A stretch of 64,000 nt of DNA from an uncultured Erysipelotrichaceae bacterium. GTDB taxonomy: Bacteria; Bacillota_I; Bacilli_A; RF39; UBA660. The DNA lies in NCBI GenBank assembly GCA_902761685.1, contig CACWLI010000008.1, forward strand, positions 1-64,000, given 5' to 3'. The notes beneath the pieces are model-generated. The model was not told where the DNA came from and searched no databases. It saw nothing but the letters and a program-made list of their open reading frames with translations. Position numbers and translations under genes: made by a program. Of this stretch, positions 52,664-64,000 are shown piece by piece (positions within the stretch are counted from its first letter, which is position 1; each line of letters starts with the position of its first letter).

Positions 52664-55600
52664 GTGGCATACAAAACAGTTAAATTTGGTGACCATAGAG
52701 AAAGAAGAAGTTTCTCAACAAAGCGTAGTACGCTAGAATTATCTAACTTATTAGAAGTTCAGAAGGATTCATTTAACTTATTTTTAAAGGAAGGAATTAA
52801 GGAAGTATTTGATGATATTTTCCCAGTTGAAAGTTTTTCAGGTTCATTATCACTTGAATTTGGTGATTATTATTTTGATGAGCCTAAATATACTGTTAAG
52901 GAAAGTAAAGAAAGAAAAGTTACTTATTCTGCACCATTAAAGGTAAAAGCTAGACTTTTCATTAATGAAACAGGAGAAGTAAAAGAACAAGAAATATTTT
53001 TAGGCGATATGCCTCTTATGACAGATACTGCATCATTTATTATTAATGGTGCTGAAAGAGTTATTAACTCTCAACTTGTTATGGGACCATCTTGTTATTA
53101 TAAAAATGAAATTGATAAGAATGGTAGAAATATTATTTCAAGTGAAGTACGTCCAAATAAAGGAACTTGGCTAGAATATGAATTAGATGCCAGGGGTATT
53201 TTGTATGTAAGAATTGATAGAACTCGTAAAGTTACAGTTACTACATTATTACGTGCATTAGGACTTTCATCAAATGAAGAAATATTAGAATTATTTGGTC
53301 AAGATGAATATTTAATTAATACTTTAGAAAAAGATTCTACTAAGAATACTGATGAAGCGTTAATTGAAATTTATGAAAAATTAAGACCAGGTGAACCAGC
53401 TACTTTAGATTCAGCTAAAAACCAATTAATCGTTAGATTTTTTGATAAATTTAGATATGATTTAGGTAAAGTTGGTAGATATAAATTTAATAAGAAATTA
53501 AATGTTTTAGATAGATTAATTAATAACAAAATAGCACAAGATATTAAAGTAGGCAAAGAAGTAATAGTTAAAAAAGGTACTGTTATAACTAAAGAAATTC
53601 TTGAAACAATTAGACCTTATTTTGAAGAAGGTTATGGTGTTAAAGAAGTAACTATTAATGAAGAACTTGACACATATAATAAGATTCAAGAAGTTTTAGT
53701 ATATGCTAATGATGGCTCTGAAAAAGTTATTAAAGTTATCGGTAATGATCAAACAATTGATACTAAGAGATTAACAATTTCTGATGTATATGCATCTTTA
53801 TCATATTATATTTGTTTATTATATGGTATTGGTAAATATGATGAAATTGATCACTTAGGAAATAGACGTGTAAGACAAGTTGGAGAATTAATTCAAAATC
53901 AATTTAGAATTGGTGTTGCACGTATGGAAAGACAAATTAGAGATAAGATGTCTACTCAAGAAATTGATACAGTTACACCAAAATCATTAATTAATATTAG
54001 ACCTGTAACTGCTGCTTTAAAGGAATTCTTTGGTAGTTCTCAATTATCAAAATTCATGGATCAAATAAATCCATTATCAGAATTAAATGATAAACGTAGA
54101 CTTAGTGCTTTAGGTCCAGGAGGACTTTCTCGTGATAGAGCAGGTATGGAAGTTCGTGACGTTAATCCATCACACTATGGTAGAATTTGTCCAATTGAAA
54201 CACCAGAAGGACAAAACATTGGGCTTATTACATCACTTGCAAGTTATGCTAGAATTAATGAATATGGATTTATTATGACTCCATATAGAAAAGTTGTTAA
54301 TTCAAGAATAACTGATGAAATTGTGTATATGACTGCAGATGAAGAAGAAGACTATTATATTAGTCAAGCTACTATCGGGGCAGATAAAGATGGAAACATA
54401 ACTGATGATATGGTTCCAGTTAGATATAATAAAGATAACATGATTGTTTCAAAAGATAAGGTTGATTATATAGATGTTTCACCATCTCAAATCGTATCTG
54501 TTACTACAAGTATGATTCCATTTATGGAACATGACGATGCTAACAGAACATTGATGGGTGCTAACATGCAAAGACAAGCTGTACCTCTAATGATTACAGA
54601 AGCTCCAATTGTTGGAACTGGTGTAGAAGCTGCAATAGCAAGAGATTCAGGATGCTCAGTAGTTAGTGACATTGATGGTGTAGTTGAATATGTTGATGCT
54701 AAAAAGATTATAGTAAAAGGCTTAGAAGAAAAGAGAACTTATGAATTAATAAGTTATCAAAGAAGTAATAATGAAACTTGTTATAATCAAAGACCAATTG
54801 TTAAGAAAGGTGAACAAGTTCATAAAGGAGAAATTATTGCTGATGGACCTTCAACTGATAAAGGTGAAATAGCATTAGGTAAAAATGTAGTTGTAGCATT
54901 TATGACTTATAATGGTTATAACTATGAAGATGCTGTTATTCTAAATGAAAGAATAGTTAAAGATGATGTTTATACTTCTATTCATATTGAAATGAAAGAA
55001 ATTGAATGTCGTGATACTAAACTTGGACCAGAAGAATTCACAAGAGACATTCCAAACATTAGTGAAGAAGCTCGTAAGAATTTAGATGAAAATGGTATTG
55101 TTAGAATAGGTACTGAAGTTAAAGAAAATGATATATTAGTTGGAAAAGTTACTCCAAAAGGAATGCAAGAATTATCTAGCGAAGAAAAATTATTACATGC
55201 AATATTTGGAGAAAAGACTCGTGAAGTTAGAGACACTTCACTTCGTGTATCACATGGATGTTCAGGTATTGTACATGATGTACAAATATTTACTAAAGAA
55301 AACTCTGATGAACTTCCTGCTGGTGTATCAAAAGTAGTTAGAGTTTATATTGTTAAGAAGAGAAAGATTCAAGTTGGAGATAAAATGGCTGGACGTCATG
55401 GTAACAAAGGTGTTTGTTCACTTATCTTACCTGAAGAAGATATGCCATATTTACCAGATGGTACTCCAGTTGATGTAATCTTAAACCCATTAGGTGTTCC
55501 TTCTCGTATGAACTTAGGACAAATATTAGAATTACACTTAGGTATGGCTGGTAAGAAATTAGGAGTTCATTATGCTACTCCGATATTCAACAGTGCTACT

Positions 55601-56326
55601 GAAGAAGATATACAAGAAGAAACTAAAGAAGCAGGACTTGATCCAGACTATAAGACTTGGGTATATGATGGACGTACAGGTGAAAGATTCGATAAGAGAG
55701 TTTCAGTTGGTGTTATGTACATGATTAGACTTGTTCATATGGTTGATGATAAGATTCATGCTCGTGCTACTGGACCATATAGTTTAGTAACACAACAACC
55801 ACTTGGAGGAAAAGCTCAATTTGGTGGTCAAAGATTCGGAGAGATGGAAGTTTGGGCATTATATGCATATGGTGCTGCTCATATCTTACAAGAAGTTATT
55901 ACTGTTAAATCAGATGATGTTGTAGGAAGAGTTAGAGTTTATGAAGCATTAGTTAAAGGTAAACCAATTCCTGCTCCAGGAGTTCCAGAAAGCTTTAGAG
56001 TATTAATTAAAGAATTCCAAGCATTAGGATTAGATATTCAAATAATTGGAAAAGATGGAACACTAAAAGATATTAAGACATTAGAAGATGAAGAAGACAG
56101 AGATGATTCGCCAGTTTCAATTGAAGAAATTGGAAAACAAGAAGAAGAACCTGAAGTAAGTGAACCAGAAGAAGATGAATCTGATTATGAAGATGTTCAA
56201 GAAGAAGATGATGAATTTGAAGATGATGAATTTGACGTTGAACCTACAGATGAAGATTTAGAATATACTGAGGAATATGGACTTGATGGTGATTATGAAG
56301 ATGCATATGAGAGGGGTGAAGAATAA
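52664..56326 (+). CDS. rpoB: RNA polymerase beta subunit
   Basis: RpoB forms half of the catalytic cleft. Start is GTG at 52664 after GGGGTG. All main blocks are seen, including [51 protein letters not shown] and the C-terminal [25 protein letters not shown]. The last ~70 residues form a very acidic tail (Glu/Asp) absent from E. coli. In the rifampicin pocket Asp476 stands at the place of E. coli His526. Length 1220 aa. It is coupled to rpoC by a one-base overlap. Confidence 0.99.
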   Translation: MAYKTVKFGDHRERRSFSTKRSTLELSNLLEVQKDSFNLFLKEGIKEVFDDIFPVESFSGSLSLEFGDYYFDEPKYTVKESKERKVTYSAPLKVKARLFINETGEVKEQEIFLGDMPLMTDTASFIINGAERVINSQLVMGPSCYYKNEIDKNGRNIISSEVRPNKGTWLEYELDARGILYVRIDRTRKVTVTTLLRALGLSSNEEILELFGQDEYLINTLEKDSTKNTDEALIEIYEKLRPGEPATLDSAKNQLIVRFFDKFRYDLGKVGRYKFNKKLNVLDRLINNKIAQDIKVGKEVIVKKGTVITKEILETIRPYFEEGYGVKEVTINEELDTYNKIQEVLVYANDGSEKVIKVIGNDQTIDTKRLTISDVYASLSYYICLLYGIGKYDEIDHLGNRRVRQVGELIQNQFRIGVARMERQIRDKMSTQEIDTVTPKSLINIRPVTAALKEFFGSSQLSKFMDQINPLSELNDKRRLSALGPGGLSRDRAGMEVRDVNPSHYGRICPIETPEGQNIGLITSLASYARINEYGFIMTPYRKVVNSRITDEIVYMTADEEEDYYISQATIGADKDGNITDDMVPVRYNKDNMIVSKDKVDYIDVSPSQIVSVTTSMIPFMEHDDANRTLMGANMQRQAVPLMITEAPIVGTGVEAAIARDSGCSVVSDIDGVVEYVDAKKIIVKGLEEKRTYELISYQRSNNETCYNQRPIVKKGEQVHKGEIIADGPSTDKGEIALGKNVVVAFMTYNGYNYEDAVILNERIVKDDVYTSIHIEMKEIECRDTKLGPEEFTRDIPNISEEARKNLDENGIVRIGTEVKENDILVGKVTPKGMQELSSEEKLLHAIFGEKTREVRDTSLRVSHGCSGIVHDVQIFTKENSDELPAGVSKVVRVYIVKKRKIQVGDKMAGRHGNKGVCSLILPEEDMPYLPDGTPVDVILNPLGVPSRMNLGQILELHLGMAGKKLGVHYATPIFNSATEEDIQEETKEAGLDPDYKTWVYDGRTGERFDKRVSVGVMYMIRLVHMVDDKIHARATGPYSLVTQQPLGGKAQFGGQRFGEMEVWALYAYGAAHILQEVITVKSDDVVGRVRVYEALVKGKPIPAPGVPESFRVLIKEFQALGLDIQIIGKDGTLKDIKTLEDEEDRDDSPVSIEEIGKQEEEPEVSEPEEDESDYEDVQEEDDEFEDDEFDVEPTDEDLEYTEEYGLDGDYEDAYERGEE

Positions 56327-59300
56327 TGATGGAAGTTAATGAGTTTGATGGAATTCGTATTGGTATAGCATCACCTGAAAAGATTAGAGAATGGTCTTAT
56401 GGTGAAGTTAAAAAACCAGAAACAATAAACTATAGAACTTTAAACCCTGAAAGAGATGGACTTTTTTGCGAAAAGATATTTGGTCCTACTAAAGATTTTG
56501 AATGTACTTGTAAAAAATATAAAAGACTAAGATATAAAAATGTAATTTGTGATAGATGTGGTGTTGAAGTAACTCGTGCTAAAGTACGTAGAGAAAGAAT
56601 GGGACATATTGAACTTGCTAGTCCTGTTAGCCACATTTGGTATGCTAAAGGTGTACCTCCTAAAATGGGATTAGTACTTGATATTAGTCCTCGTGAACTT
56701 GAAGAAGTATTATATTTTGTTAGTTATATAGTACTTGATCCAGGAATTGCACCTCTAGCTAAAAAGCAAACATTATCAGATAAAGAATACAGAGCATATT
56801 ATGAAAAATATGGTGATGGATTCAAAGTTGGTATGGGTGCTGAAGCTATTAAGCAATTATTACAAGAAGTTGATCTTGAAAAAGAAGTAGAAGCTTTAAA
56901 AGAAGATGTTGAAAAAGCTCAAGGTCAAAAGAAATTAAGATTAATTAAAAGATTAGATTGCTTAAATGCATTCTTAGAAAGTGGAAATAGACCTGAATGG
57001 ATGATACTTGATGTACTTCCTGTTATACCACCAGATTTAAGACCAATGATTCAACTTCCAGGTGGAAGATTTGCAACTTCTGATTTAAATGATTTATATA
57101 GAAGAATTATTAATAGAAATAATCGTCTTAAAAAATTATTAGAATTAGAGGCACCAACAATCATTGTTCAAAATGAAAAGCGTATGCTTCAAGAAGCAGT
57201 AGATGCTTTAATTGATAATGGTAGACGTGGAAGAAGTGTTCAAGGCGTAGGAAATAGACCATTAAAATCACTTTCTTCAATGTTAAAAGGTAAACAAGGT
57301 AGATTTAGACAAAACTTATTAGGTAAGAGAGTTGACTACTCTGGTCGTTCTGTTATCGTAGTAGGACCTAGTCTAAAAATGTATCAATGTGGTGTACCAA
57401 AAGAAATGGCTTTAGAATTATTTAAACCATATGTTATGCAACAATTAGTAGAACGTGGTATAGCACATAATATTAAAGCTGCTAAAAAGATTATAGATGT
57501 TCAAGATGAAAGAGTATGGGATGTAGTAGAAGATGTTATACGTGAACATCCAGTATTATTAAACCGTGCTCCTACATTACACAGACTATCAATTCAAGCA
57601 TTTGAACCAGTATTAGTAAGTGGTAAAGCTTTAAGACTTCACCCACTTGTATGTAGTGGATTTAATGCTGACTTCGATGGTGACCAAATGGCAATTCATA
57701 TTCCAATTAGTGAAGAAGCTCAAGCAGAAGCTAGACTTCTTATGTTAGGTGCTAATAATATTTTAGACCCTAAAGATGGAAAGCCAATTGTTACACCATC
57801 TCAAGATATGGTTTTAGGTAATTATTATTTAACATTAGAATTACCTGGTGAAGAACATGAAGGTAAAGCATATAAAGATGCTAATGAAGTATTAATGGCA
57901 TATGAAAGAAGAGACATTACTCTTCACACAAGAATATGTGTTCCTGCTAAATCATTTAGACATAAAGTATGGACTGATGAACAAAAAGATAAATATTTAG
58001 TTACTACAGCTGGTAAGATTATATTTAACGAAATATTACCAGATACTTATCCTTACTTAAATGAAGGAAGTAAAGAAAATATCGAGTTTATGACTCCTGA
58101 TAAATTCTTTATTGAAAAGGGTAAAAATTTACCAGAAGAAGTTGCTAAAATGCCTGTTGTTCCAGCTTTAATTAAAAAGGATTTAGGTAAAATAATTGCT
58201 CAAATATTTAAGAGATATAAAACTACAGAAACATCTGTATTCTTAGATAAGTTAAAAGACTTAGGTTTCAAATATAGTACTAAATCAGGTATTACAATAT
58301 CACTTTCTGATATTCCAATTAACCATGAAAAAGATAATATTATTGCTGAAACAAATGCTACAATTGAAAAAATTAATAAACAATTTAAACGTGGTCTTAT
58401 AACTGATGAAGAAAGACATAATAAAGTTATTAAATTATGGACAGATGCTACTACAAATGTTCAAGGAAAATTAGGAGATATCTTAAAAGAAGATGTTGAA
58501 AATCCACTTTCAATGATTATCAACTCTGGAGCCAGAGGTTCTGCTAACCAATTAGGACAACTTGCTGGTATGCGTGGAATTATGGCTAAACCAGATGGTG
58601 GTCAAGTAGAAATTCCAATCCTTGCTTCATTTAGAGAAGGATTAGACGTTCAAGAATTCTTCTTATCAACACACGGATCTAGAAAAGGAACAGCCGATAC
58701 TGCTTTAAAGACAGCCGATGCTGGATACTTAACAAGACGTTTAGTTGATGTTGTACAAGATATTATTGTAAAAGAAGAAGATTGTGGAACTATTCAAGGT
58801 ATTGAAGTTGAAGCATTTACTGATGAAAAGAGTGGTGCTGTAATCGAATCATTTAGAGATAGAATAGTAGGAAGATATTCAAATCAAAAATTATTACATC
58901 CTGAAACAAAAGAAGTTCTTATTGATAAGGGTGCATTAATTACTGAGAGAATAGCTGATAAAATTGAAGCTGCAGGAATTACTAAGATGGAAATTAGAAG
59001 CGTTCTAACATGTAGATGTACAAATGGTATTTGTCAAAAATGTTATGGACTTAACCTTGCAACTGGTAATGTAGTTGAAGTTGGTGAAGCAACTGGTATT
59101 ATGGCTGCTCAATCAATTGGTGAGCCAGGTACACAACTTACAATGCGTACATTCCATACTGGTGGTGTTGCATCAGCTGCTGATATTACTCAAGGTCTTC
59201 CAAGAGTTGAAGAGCTATTTGAAGCTAGAATTCCAAAAGCAAAAGCTACAATTGCTGAAATTGGTGGTAAAATTACTAAACTTACTGATGACAAAAATGG

Positions 59301-60000
59301 TAGATTTAAAATTTATATTACTAATGATGTTGAAACTCGTGAACATATAACTCAATATAATGCTAAACTAAAAGTTGAAAAAGGAGATACAGTTGTTGCC
59401 GGAGAAGCATTAACTGAAGGTAGTATTTCACCAAAAGAATTACTTGCTGTTACTGACCCAACTACAGTTCAAGCTTATATATTAAAAGAAGTTCAAAAAG
59501 TTTATAAATCACAAGGTGTTGATGTTTCAGATAAACATATTGAAACAGTTATTAGAAGAATGATTACTAAGATTAGAGTAGTTGATCCAGGAGATACAAC
59601 TTTAATTGAAGGATTAAGTGTTCCTCTAAGAGAATTTGCTGATATAAATAAACCAGTAATTTTAGCTGGTGGAGTACCTGCTACTGGTAAACCAGTAATG
59701 TTAGGTATTACTAAAGCATCTTTAGAAACTGATTCATTCTTATCTGCTGCCTCATTCCAAGAAACAACAAGAATCTTAACAGATGCTGCTACACGTGGAA
59801 AAGTAGATATGTTAAATGGTTTAAAAGAAAATGTTATTCTTGGTAAATTAATTCCAGCAGGTACTGGAGCAAAACAATATAATAATATTGAAGTTATGCT
59901 TAAAAATGAATTATTAGATGATGATGCTGCTGAAGTACTTGAAGAAAAATTCTTAAGTGATGATGCAAATGAAGATACTGTTGAAGGAGCTTTAGAATAA
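56326..60000 (+). CDS. rpoC: RNA polymerase beta' subunit
   Basis: RpoC carries the active-site Mg ligands in NADFDGDQM (about 446-454). The N-terminal zinc ribbon ([13 protein letters not shown] then CDRCGVEV, about 61-80) and the second zinc site ([11 protein letters not shown], about 897-907) are both present. The bridge helix and trigger loop regions ([28 protein letters not shown]) are intact. Length 1224 aa is typical of Firmicutes. Two adjacent ATG codons (56326 and 56329) are possible starts; a strong GAGGGGTGAAG precedes them. Confidence 0.99.
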   Translation: MMEVNEFDGIRIGIASPEKIREWSYGEVKKPETINYRTLNPERDGLFCEKIFGPTKDFECTCKKYKRLRYKNVICDRCGVEVTRAKVRRERMGHIELASPVSHIWYAKGVPPKMGLVLDISPRELEEVLYFVSYIVLDPGIAPLAKKQTLSDKEYRAYYEKYGDGFKVGMGAEAIKQLLQEVDLEKEVEALKEDVEKAQGQKKLRLIKRLDCLNAFLESGNRPEWMILDVLPVIPPDLRPMIQLPGGRFATSDLNDLYRRIINRNNRLKKLLELEAPTIIVQNEKRMLQEAVDALIDNGRRGRSVQGVGNRPLKSLSSMLKGKQGRFRQNLLGKRVDYSGRSVIVVGPSLKMYQCGVPKEMALELFKPYVMQQLVERGIAHNIKAAKKIIDVQDERVWDVVEDVIREHPVLLNRAPTLHRLSIQAFEPVLVSGKALRLHPLVCSGFNADFDGDQMAIHIPISEEAQAEARLLMLGANNILDPKDGKPIVTPSQDMVLGNYYLTLELPGEEHEGKAYKDANEVLMAYERRDITLHTRICVPAKSFRHKVWTDEQKDKYLVTTAGKIIFNEILPDTYPYLNEGSKENIEFMTPDKFFIEKGKNLPEEVAKMPVVPALIKKDLGKIIAQIFKRYKTTETSVFLDKLKDLGFKYSTKSGITISLSDIPINHEKDNIIAETNATIEKINKQFKRGLITDEERHNKVIKLWTDATTNVQGKLGDILKEDVENPLSMIINSGARGSANQLGQLAGMRGIMAKPDGGQVEIPILASFREGLDVQEFFLSTHGSRKGTADTALKTADAGYLTRRLVDVVQDIIVKEEDCGTIQGIEVEAFTDEKSGAVIESFRDRIVGRYSNQKLLHPETKEVLIDKGALITERIADKIEAAGITKMEIRSVLTCRCTNGICQKCYGLNLATGNVVEVGEATGIMAAQSIGEPGTQLTMRTFHTGGVASAADITQGLPRVEELFEARIPKAKATIAEIGGKITKLTDDKNGRFKIYITNDVETREHITQYNAKLKVEKGDTVVAGEALTEGSISPKELLAVTDPTTVQAYILKEVQKVYKSQGVDVSDKHIETVIRRMITKIRVVDPGDTTLIEGLSVPLREFADINKPVILAGGVPATGKPVMLGITKASLETDSFLSAASFQETTRILTDAATRGKVDMLNGLKENVILGKLIPAGTGAKQYNNIEVMLKNELLDDDAAEVLEEKFLSDDANEDTVEGALE

Positions 60001-60005
60001 TAATT

Positions 60006-60038
60006 AAAAGTGTTAACAATTTGTTAACACTTTTTTTT
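60006..60038 (+). terminator. Terminator of the rpoBC operon
   Basis: AAAAGTGTTAAC/GTTAACACTTTT arms (60006-60017, 60023-60034) with a five-base loop and T8 tail. Confidence 0.9.
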
Positions 60039-60090
60039 AATAGATTGTTATTATAGTAATTTATTGTATTATTAATATAGAGGCGTAAGT

Positions 60091-60348
60091 ATGAAAAGTA
60101 AAAAAAATGTTCAAATTAATAAATATAATAAAGGAGTTAAATCTAATCCAAAGAATAAAAAAATATTTTTATTAATTATGATTTTACTTATTTTATTTTT
60201 TATTTATTTAGGTATAAGTCAATTAATAGAAGCTCTAAGTAATAATGTTTTATTTATTGGATTATCTATATTTGGATTCATAATGGCAATATATCTTGCT
60301 ATTATGACTATAAAGTATATGAATAACAATTTTAATAATAAAAATTGA
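60091..60348 (+). CDS. Small two-helix membrane protein
   Basis: The 85-residue protein has a basic, Asn/Lys-rich start and two hydrophobic helices (about 25-43 and 52-72). No family recognised. GAGGCG precedes the ATG. It lies between rpoC and ffh as its own unit or the first of the ffh unit. Confidence 0.65.
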   Translation: MKSKKNVQINKYNKGVKSNPKNKKIFLLIMILLILFFIYLGISQLIEALSNNVLFIGLSIFGFIMAIYLAIMTIKYMNNNFNNKN

Positions 60349-60401
60349 ATTAAAATAAGATTTATTAAAAATAATTTGATATAATTAATACAGGTGATAT
60401 T

Positions 60402-61697
60402 ATGTTTGAAAACTTAAGTGAAAGATTACAAAATGTAGTTAGTAATATTAAATCAAAAGGTGTAATAAATGAAGATAATATTAGTGATATAGTTCGTGAG
60501 ATTAGACTTTGTTTATTAGAAGCTGATGTTAATGTTAAAATAGTTAGAGAATTTATAGATAAAGTTAAAGAAAAAGCTCTAGGTGAAGAAGTAAGAAAAA
60601 GCATTAAACCAGGAGACATGTTTGTTAAAATATTAAAAGATGAACTTGTTGATTTACTTGGAGGAGATGCAAGTCCTTTAGAGGTTAATAAAAATCCAAC
60701 CATAGTTATGATAGTTGGTTTACAAGGTGGAGGTAAAACTACAACTATTGGAAAAATAGGTAATATGGTTAGAAAAAAACATCATAAAAAACCAATGTTT
60801 ATAGCTTGTGATGTTTATAGACCTGCTGCTATTGATCAACTTAAAAGTATTGGAAAGCAATTAAATATTGAAGTATATGAAGAAGGTAAAGGTAATCCAG
60901 TAGAAATAGCTAATAATGGTATTAAATATGCTAAAGAAAAAGGTTATGATTACATATTAATAGATACTGCTGGACGTTTACAAATAGATGAAGCTTTAAT
61001 GGATGAGTTAGTAAATATTGAAAGTTCTGTTAAACCTCATGAAGAATTACTTGTAATTGATGCTATGATGGGTCAAGATGCAATTAATGTAATAACTGGA
61101 TTTAATGATAAATTAAAATTAACGGGTTGTGTTTTAACTAAAATGGATGGAGATACTAAGGGTGGAGTTGCTTTATCTTTAAGACATTTAACTAATATTC
61201 CTATTAAATTAATTGGTGACTCTGAAAAATTAGATGGTATAAGTGAATTTTATCCTGAGAGAATAGCAAATAGAATTCTAGGAATGGGAGATTTACTTTC
61301 TATTATTGAGAAAACTGAAGCTGAACTAGATCAAGATGAAATGATGAGTACCGCTAAGAAGATGCAAAGAGGAAAATTTGATTTAGAAGATTTTTTAAAG
61401 ACTACAAAACAAATAAAAAAATTAGGTCCTCTTGAAAATTTAATTAAATTAATTCCAGGAGCATCTAAAATGGGTCTTAATAATGTAGAAATAGATCCAA
61501 AAATTATGGCTAGAACAGAAGCAATTGTTTTATCAATGACTCCAGCTGAAAGAAAGAATCCAGATATTATAAAGGCTAGTAGAAAACAAAGAATTGCTAG
61601 GGGTTGTGGACAAAAAGTTGAAGATGTAAATAGATTACTAAAACAATTTGACCAAATGAAAGTTATGATGAAACAAATGAAAAATATGAAATTTTAG
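60402..61697 (+). CDS. ffh: Ffh, signal recognition particle GTPase
   Basis: Ffh binds signal sequences on nascent proteins with the 4.5S RNA. The NG domain has GLQGGGKTTT (G1, about 106), DVYRPAAIDQL, DTAGRLQIDEALM and TKMDGDTKGG. The methionine-rich M domain (from about 300, ending VMMKQMKNMKF) is present and RNA-binding residues appear in SRKQRIARGCG. Length 431 aa is slightly short but intact. ftsY-ylxM, usually adjacent, lie about 34 kb upstream in this window. Confidence 0.98.
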   Translation: MFENLSERLQNVVSNIKSKGVINEDNISDIVREIRLCLLEADVNVKIVREFIDKVKEKALGEEVRKSIKPGDMFVKILKDELVDLLGGDASPLEVNKNPTIVMIVGLQGGGKTTTIGKIGNMVRKKHHKKPMFIACDVYRPAAIDQLKSIGKQLNIEVYEEGKGNPVEIANNGIKYAKEKGYDYILIDTAGRLQIDEALMDELVNIESSVKPHEELLVIDAMMGQDAINVITGFNDKLKLTGCVLTKMDGDTKGGVALSLRHLTNIPIKLIGDSEKLDGISEFYPERIANRILGMGDLLSIIEKTEAELDQDEMMSTAKKMQRGKFDLEDFLKTTKQIKKLGPLENLIKLIPGASKMGLNNVEIDPKIMARTEAIVLSMTPAERKNPDIIKASRKQRIARGCGQKVEDVNRLLKQFDQMKVMMKQMKNMKF

Positions 61698-61718
61698 GGA
61701 CTTTTAAGTCTCTTTTTA
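61696..61718 (+). terminator. Terminator after ffh
   Basis: AGGGACTT/AAGTCTCT arms (one G-T pair) directly after the stop codon, with T tail. Confidence 0.75.
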
Positions 61719-61749
61719 TTTTGGTATAATTATAATAGGTGAGTAGAAT

Positions 61750-63186
61750 ATGAGACGTATATGTATAATACTATCTATTTTAGATTTTCTTTTTATTCTA
61801 TTTTTAATATACAATTATTTTTTCATATATCATATAGAATTAATTGGTAATAAAGAAATAGATGTTAATGTTAATTCAAAATATATTGATTCCGGTGTTA
61901 TAGTAAAATATAGAGGAAAAAATATTAAAAACTATAAAATTGAAAAAAATATAGATATGACAAAACTTGGAACTTACTTTATTAAATATAGTAAAGGTAA
62001 TACAAAAATAATTAGAAAGGTTAATGTAATAGATTCAGAGGCTCCTAAGATTACTTTAACTGGTGAAAATGAAATTAATTTAGAATATAAAGAAAAATAT
62101 GTAGAATTAGGATTTAATGCTATTGATAATTATGATGGAGATATATCTGATAAGGTTACTATTTATGATAATATAGATTCATCTAAGTTAGGTAAATATG
62201 AAATTAATTATAAAGTTACTGACTTAGCTGGTAATGTTTCTACTGCTACTAGAAAAGTTAGTGTAGTAGATGGTATTAAGCCAACTATTGAATTTAAAAA
62301 TAATATTAATAGATATTCTATTGTTGGTAAAACAATAGATTTAAATGATTATATAGCTATTGATAATTACGATGGTGAATTAACTGATAAAGTAGAGATT
62401 AATGGAAATGTTGATTTTAATAAAGTAGGAAAATATGAAGTAAATTATTCAGTTATTGATACTAATAATAATAAAGCAACTGTTGATAGGACTATAAATG
62501 TTCAAAATAAAAATACTAAGGGTATTCCAGTACTTATGTATCATTGGTTTTATGATGATACTAAAGGAGAAACTGCTGGTAAAGTAAATAGTCATAATTA
62601 TATCGCAAAAACTGAGTTAGAAAAACAATTAAAGTTTTTAAATGAAAATAATTTTTATTATCCAACATGGCAGGAATTAATAGATTATATTGATGGTAAA
62701 ATAGATTTACCAGAAAAGAGCGTCATTATAACAGATGATGATTGTGTGGATTCATTTTTTTATACAGCATTACCTGTATTTCAAGAATATAAAGTGCCAG
62801 TTACATCATTTTGTATTACTAATAAATCTACATGGAAAAAATATATTGATGCAGATTATTTAGATTTCGAATCTCATACAGATTCTTTACATGTTAGAAG
62901 ATGTAAAGATACAAAATGGGATGGGGCAGTAATGTGTTCTACATATGAGGAAATATATAATGATTTAAAAGTTTCAGTTGATAAAGTAAAGAATACATAC
63001 GCATTTGCTTATCCATTTGGACACTATAGTGATGATACTATTAAAGCCTTAAAAAATAATAATATAAAATTAGCATTTACAATAAATAATGGTAGAGTAA
63101 AGAAAAATAGTAATAAATATAAATTACCAAGAGTAAGAATATCAAAAAATACAACTATAGATGAGTATTCTAAACTTGTAAAATAA
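61750..63186 (+). CDS. Membrane-anchored Ig-like / polysaccharide deacetylase (NodB) protein
   Basis: An N-terminal membrane anchor (about 7-27) is followed by three Ig-like repeats of the DUF5011 type (each ending in GxYxIxYxVxD-like strands, about 30-255). A polysaccharide deacetylase domain starts at GIPVLMYHWF (about 258). Motif 1 reads TDDDC in place of TFDDG; both catalytic/metal Asp are present. SHTDSLH gives the metal His residues and FAYPFG motif 3. It probably removes acetyl groups from cell-surface glycans outside the cell. Length 478 aa. Confidence 0.87.
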   Translation: MRRICIILSILDFLFILFLIYNYFFIYHIELIGNKEIDVNVNSKYIDSGVIVKYRGKNIKNYKIEKNIDMTKLGTYFIKYSKGNTKIIRKVNVIDSEAPKITLTGENEINLEYKEKYVELGFNAIDNYDGDISDKVTIYDNIDSSKLGKYEINYKVTDLAGNVSTATRKVSVVDGIKPTIEFKNNINRYSIVGKTIDLNDYIAIDNYDGELTDKVEINGNVDFNKVGKYEVNYSVIDTNNNKATVDRTINVQNKNTKGIPVLMYHWFYDDTKGETAGKVNSHNYIAKTELEKQLKFLNENNFYYPTWQELIDYIDGKIDLPEKSVIITDDDCVDSFFYTALPVFQEYKVPVTSFCITNKSTWKKYIDADYLDFESHTDSLHVRRCKDTKWDGAVMCSTYEEIYNDLKVSVDKVKNTYAFAYPFGHYSDDTIKALKNNNIKLAFTINNGRVKKNSNKYKLPRVRISKNTTIDEYSKLVK

Positions 63187-63242
63187 TTATTAGTTGTGTT
63201 ATACTAGATAATAGAAAATAAATAATAAAGTAGGGTGTTAAA

Positions 63243-64000
63243 ATGAAAAAAAATAATAATGCAGCAGCTATAATAGTAGGTTTAATGTTTGGATTACCAA
63301 TATTATTGTTTATCGTTATACCAATAATTGCTTCTATATTTACAGGAACAAATGGTATACTAAACATTAAAAATGATGACAAGTATTTTAGAATATTATC
63401 AAATGATGACAATATAGATTTTGATAGTGAACTATATTCTTTTGCAAGTAAGAATAAAATTAAACTTACGATTGAACACGCTGATGACTTAGAAGCAATA
63501 GATATGTTAGAGTCAAATCCAGGTGGTTATGATGCTGTATGGTTATCTAATTCAACTTGGCTATATATGTTAAATGGTGTTACAATGCTTAATTCTAAAT
63601 CAGTTAATATAAATCCTATAGTTTTTGGAATTAAGAAAAGTAAAGCTCAAGAATTAGGATTTGTTGATAAAGAAGTATATAATAGAGATTTAGTAAATGC
63701 AATAAAAGATAAGAAATTAAAATATGTTATGTCTTCTGTAACTAAGACTAATACTGGTTTAACAGCTTATTTAGGATTTTTAAATTCACTTGCTGGATCT
63801 CCTGAAATACTAACAGAAGAAATGATTAGAAGTAAAAAAGTAGAAGAAGATTTAAAATCATTATTCTCTGGGGTGGAAAGAGTTTCAGGAACAGATGATT
63901 TCTTAAAAGAAATGTTTTTAAATTCTAATGATTATGAGGCAGTTATTGCTACTGAATCTTCATTAATTAGTATTAATAAACAATTAGTAGCAAGTAATAA
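63243..64000 (+). CDS. Extracellular solute-binding-like protein, N-terminal part (3' truncated)
   Basis: The frame is open to the window end (252 codons). A membrane anchor (about 9-35) precedes a type II periplasmic-binding-protein-like domain (GYDAVWLSNSTWLYML, SKSVNINPIVFGIKKSKAQELG, SSVTKTNTGLTAYLG, LAGSPE). I recall this pattern at the front of substrate-binding plus VWA-domain proteins in Firmicutes, often encoded near TelA-type proteins. The VWA part would lie beyond base 64000. A GGGTG site precedes the ATG. Ligand unknown. Confidence 0.75.
   Translation, partial: MKKNNNAAAIIVGLMFGLPILLFIVIPIIASIFTGTNGILNIKNDDKYFRILSNDDNIDFDSELYSFASKNKIKLTIEHADDLEAIDMLESNPGGYDAVWLSNSTWLYMLNGVTMLNSKSVNINPIVFGIKKSKAQELGFVDKEVYNRDLVNAIKDKKLKYVMSSVTKTNTGLTAYLGFLNSLAGSPEILTEEMIRSKKVEEDLKSLFSGVERVSGTDDFLKEMFLNSNDYEAVIATESSLISINKQLVASN

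Noticed and set aside
59075..59350. Leucine-rich 91-codon ORF within rpoC
   Set aside because: It is an out-of-frame shadow of rpoC; the low-complexity composition comes from the codon pattern.

Overview
The window is one 64 kb piece of a strongly AT-rich chromosome from a walled, low-GC Gram-positive bacterium. It most resembles an uncultured gut lineage of Bacilli close to Erysipelotrichia, RF39 or Mollicutes relatives. This placement comes from gene content and order, not from a tree. The supporting markers are GpsB next to RNase P RNA, RodZ-PgsA-RecA, FtsY-YlxM, CdaA-CdaR, RNase J, RasP, an L10 leader, a methyltransferase gene between rplL and rpoB, SpoVS, and a Firmicutes-type (T7SSb) EssC. 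TGA is used as a stop (for example in uvrB and dacA) and tryptophan is TGG, so this is the standard bacterial code, not the Mycoplasma code. Genes are dense, intergenic gaps are short, and many operons end in U-tailed hairpins. No insertion sequence, prophage or CRISPR array was seen.

Layout. 1-7 kb: a type VII secretion locus with a truncated substrate-like protein, three small helical partners (one WXG100-like), an EsaB/YukD-like protein and the EssC motor. 7-15 kb: uvrB, miaB, a HAD phosphatase, priA and fmt. 15-19 kb: gpsB, rnpB, rodZ, pgsA and recA, the last with a possible SOS operator. 19-25 kb: a VanY-like protein that has lost metal ligands, yvcK, tRNA-Ala, a CPBP protease and RNase J. 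25-31 kb: a methyltransferase, a MazG-like protein, ftsY-ylxM, two pilin-like small membrane proteins, a slipin, dacA, galE and an FNT channel. 31-34 kb: a membrane protein, a STAS protein and a sporulation-type sigma factor with no anti-sigma kinase between them. 34-38 kb: cdsA-rasP, an HD protein and tRNA-Arg. 38-43 kb: a TasA/SipW/DUF5305 surface-fibre locus with three candidate substrates. 43-50 kb: recD2, a small protein, an AI-2E-type exporter, spoVS and cdaA-cdaR. 50-60 kb: the L10-leader-controlled rplJL-methyltransferase-rpoBC operon. 60-64 kb: ffh, an Ig-polysaccharide deacetylase, and the start of a solute-binding protein.

Several familiar operons are pared down. fmt lacks def, cdaAR lacks glmM, yvcK lacks rapZ and whiA, ftsY-ylxM is about 34 kb from ffh, and uvrB has no uvrA beside it. 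This fits a streamlined genome with a substantial envelope and secretion repertoire (T7SS, TasA/SipW, Ig-deacetylase, several single-pass membrane proteins).

The items most worth following are: the STAS-sigma pair whose STAS protein lacks the phosphorylatable serine; a 19-bp exact repeat containing a Spo0A-box-like heptamer upstream of that pair and of a 27-codon ORF; an RpoB with Asp at the classic rifampicin-resistance His position; the VanY-like pseudoenzyme; a probably leaderless recD2; and a small gene whose only well-placed start is ATT.
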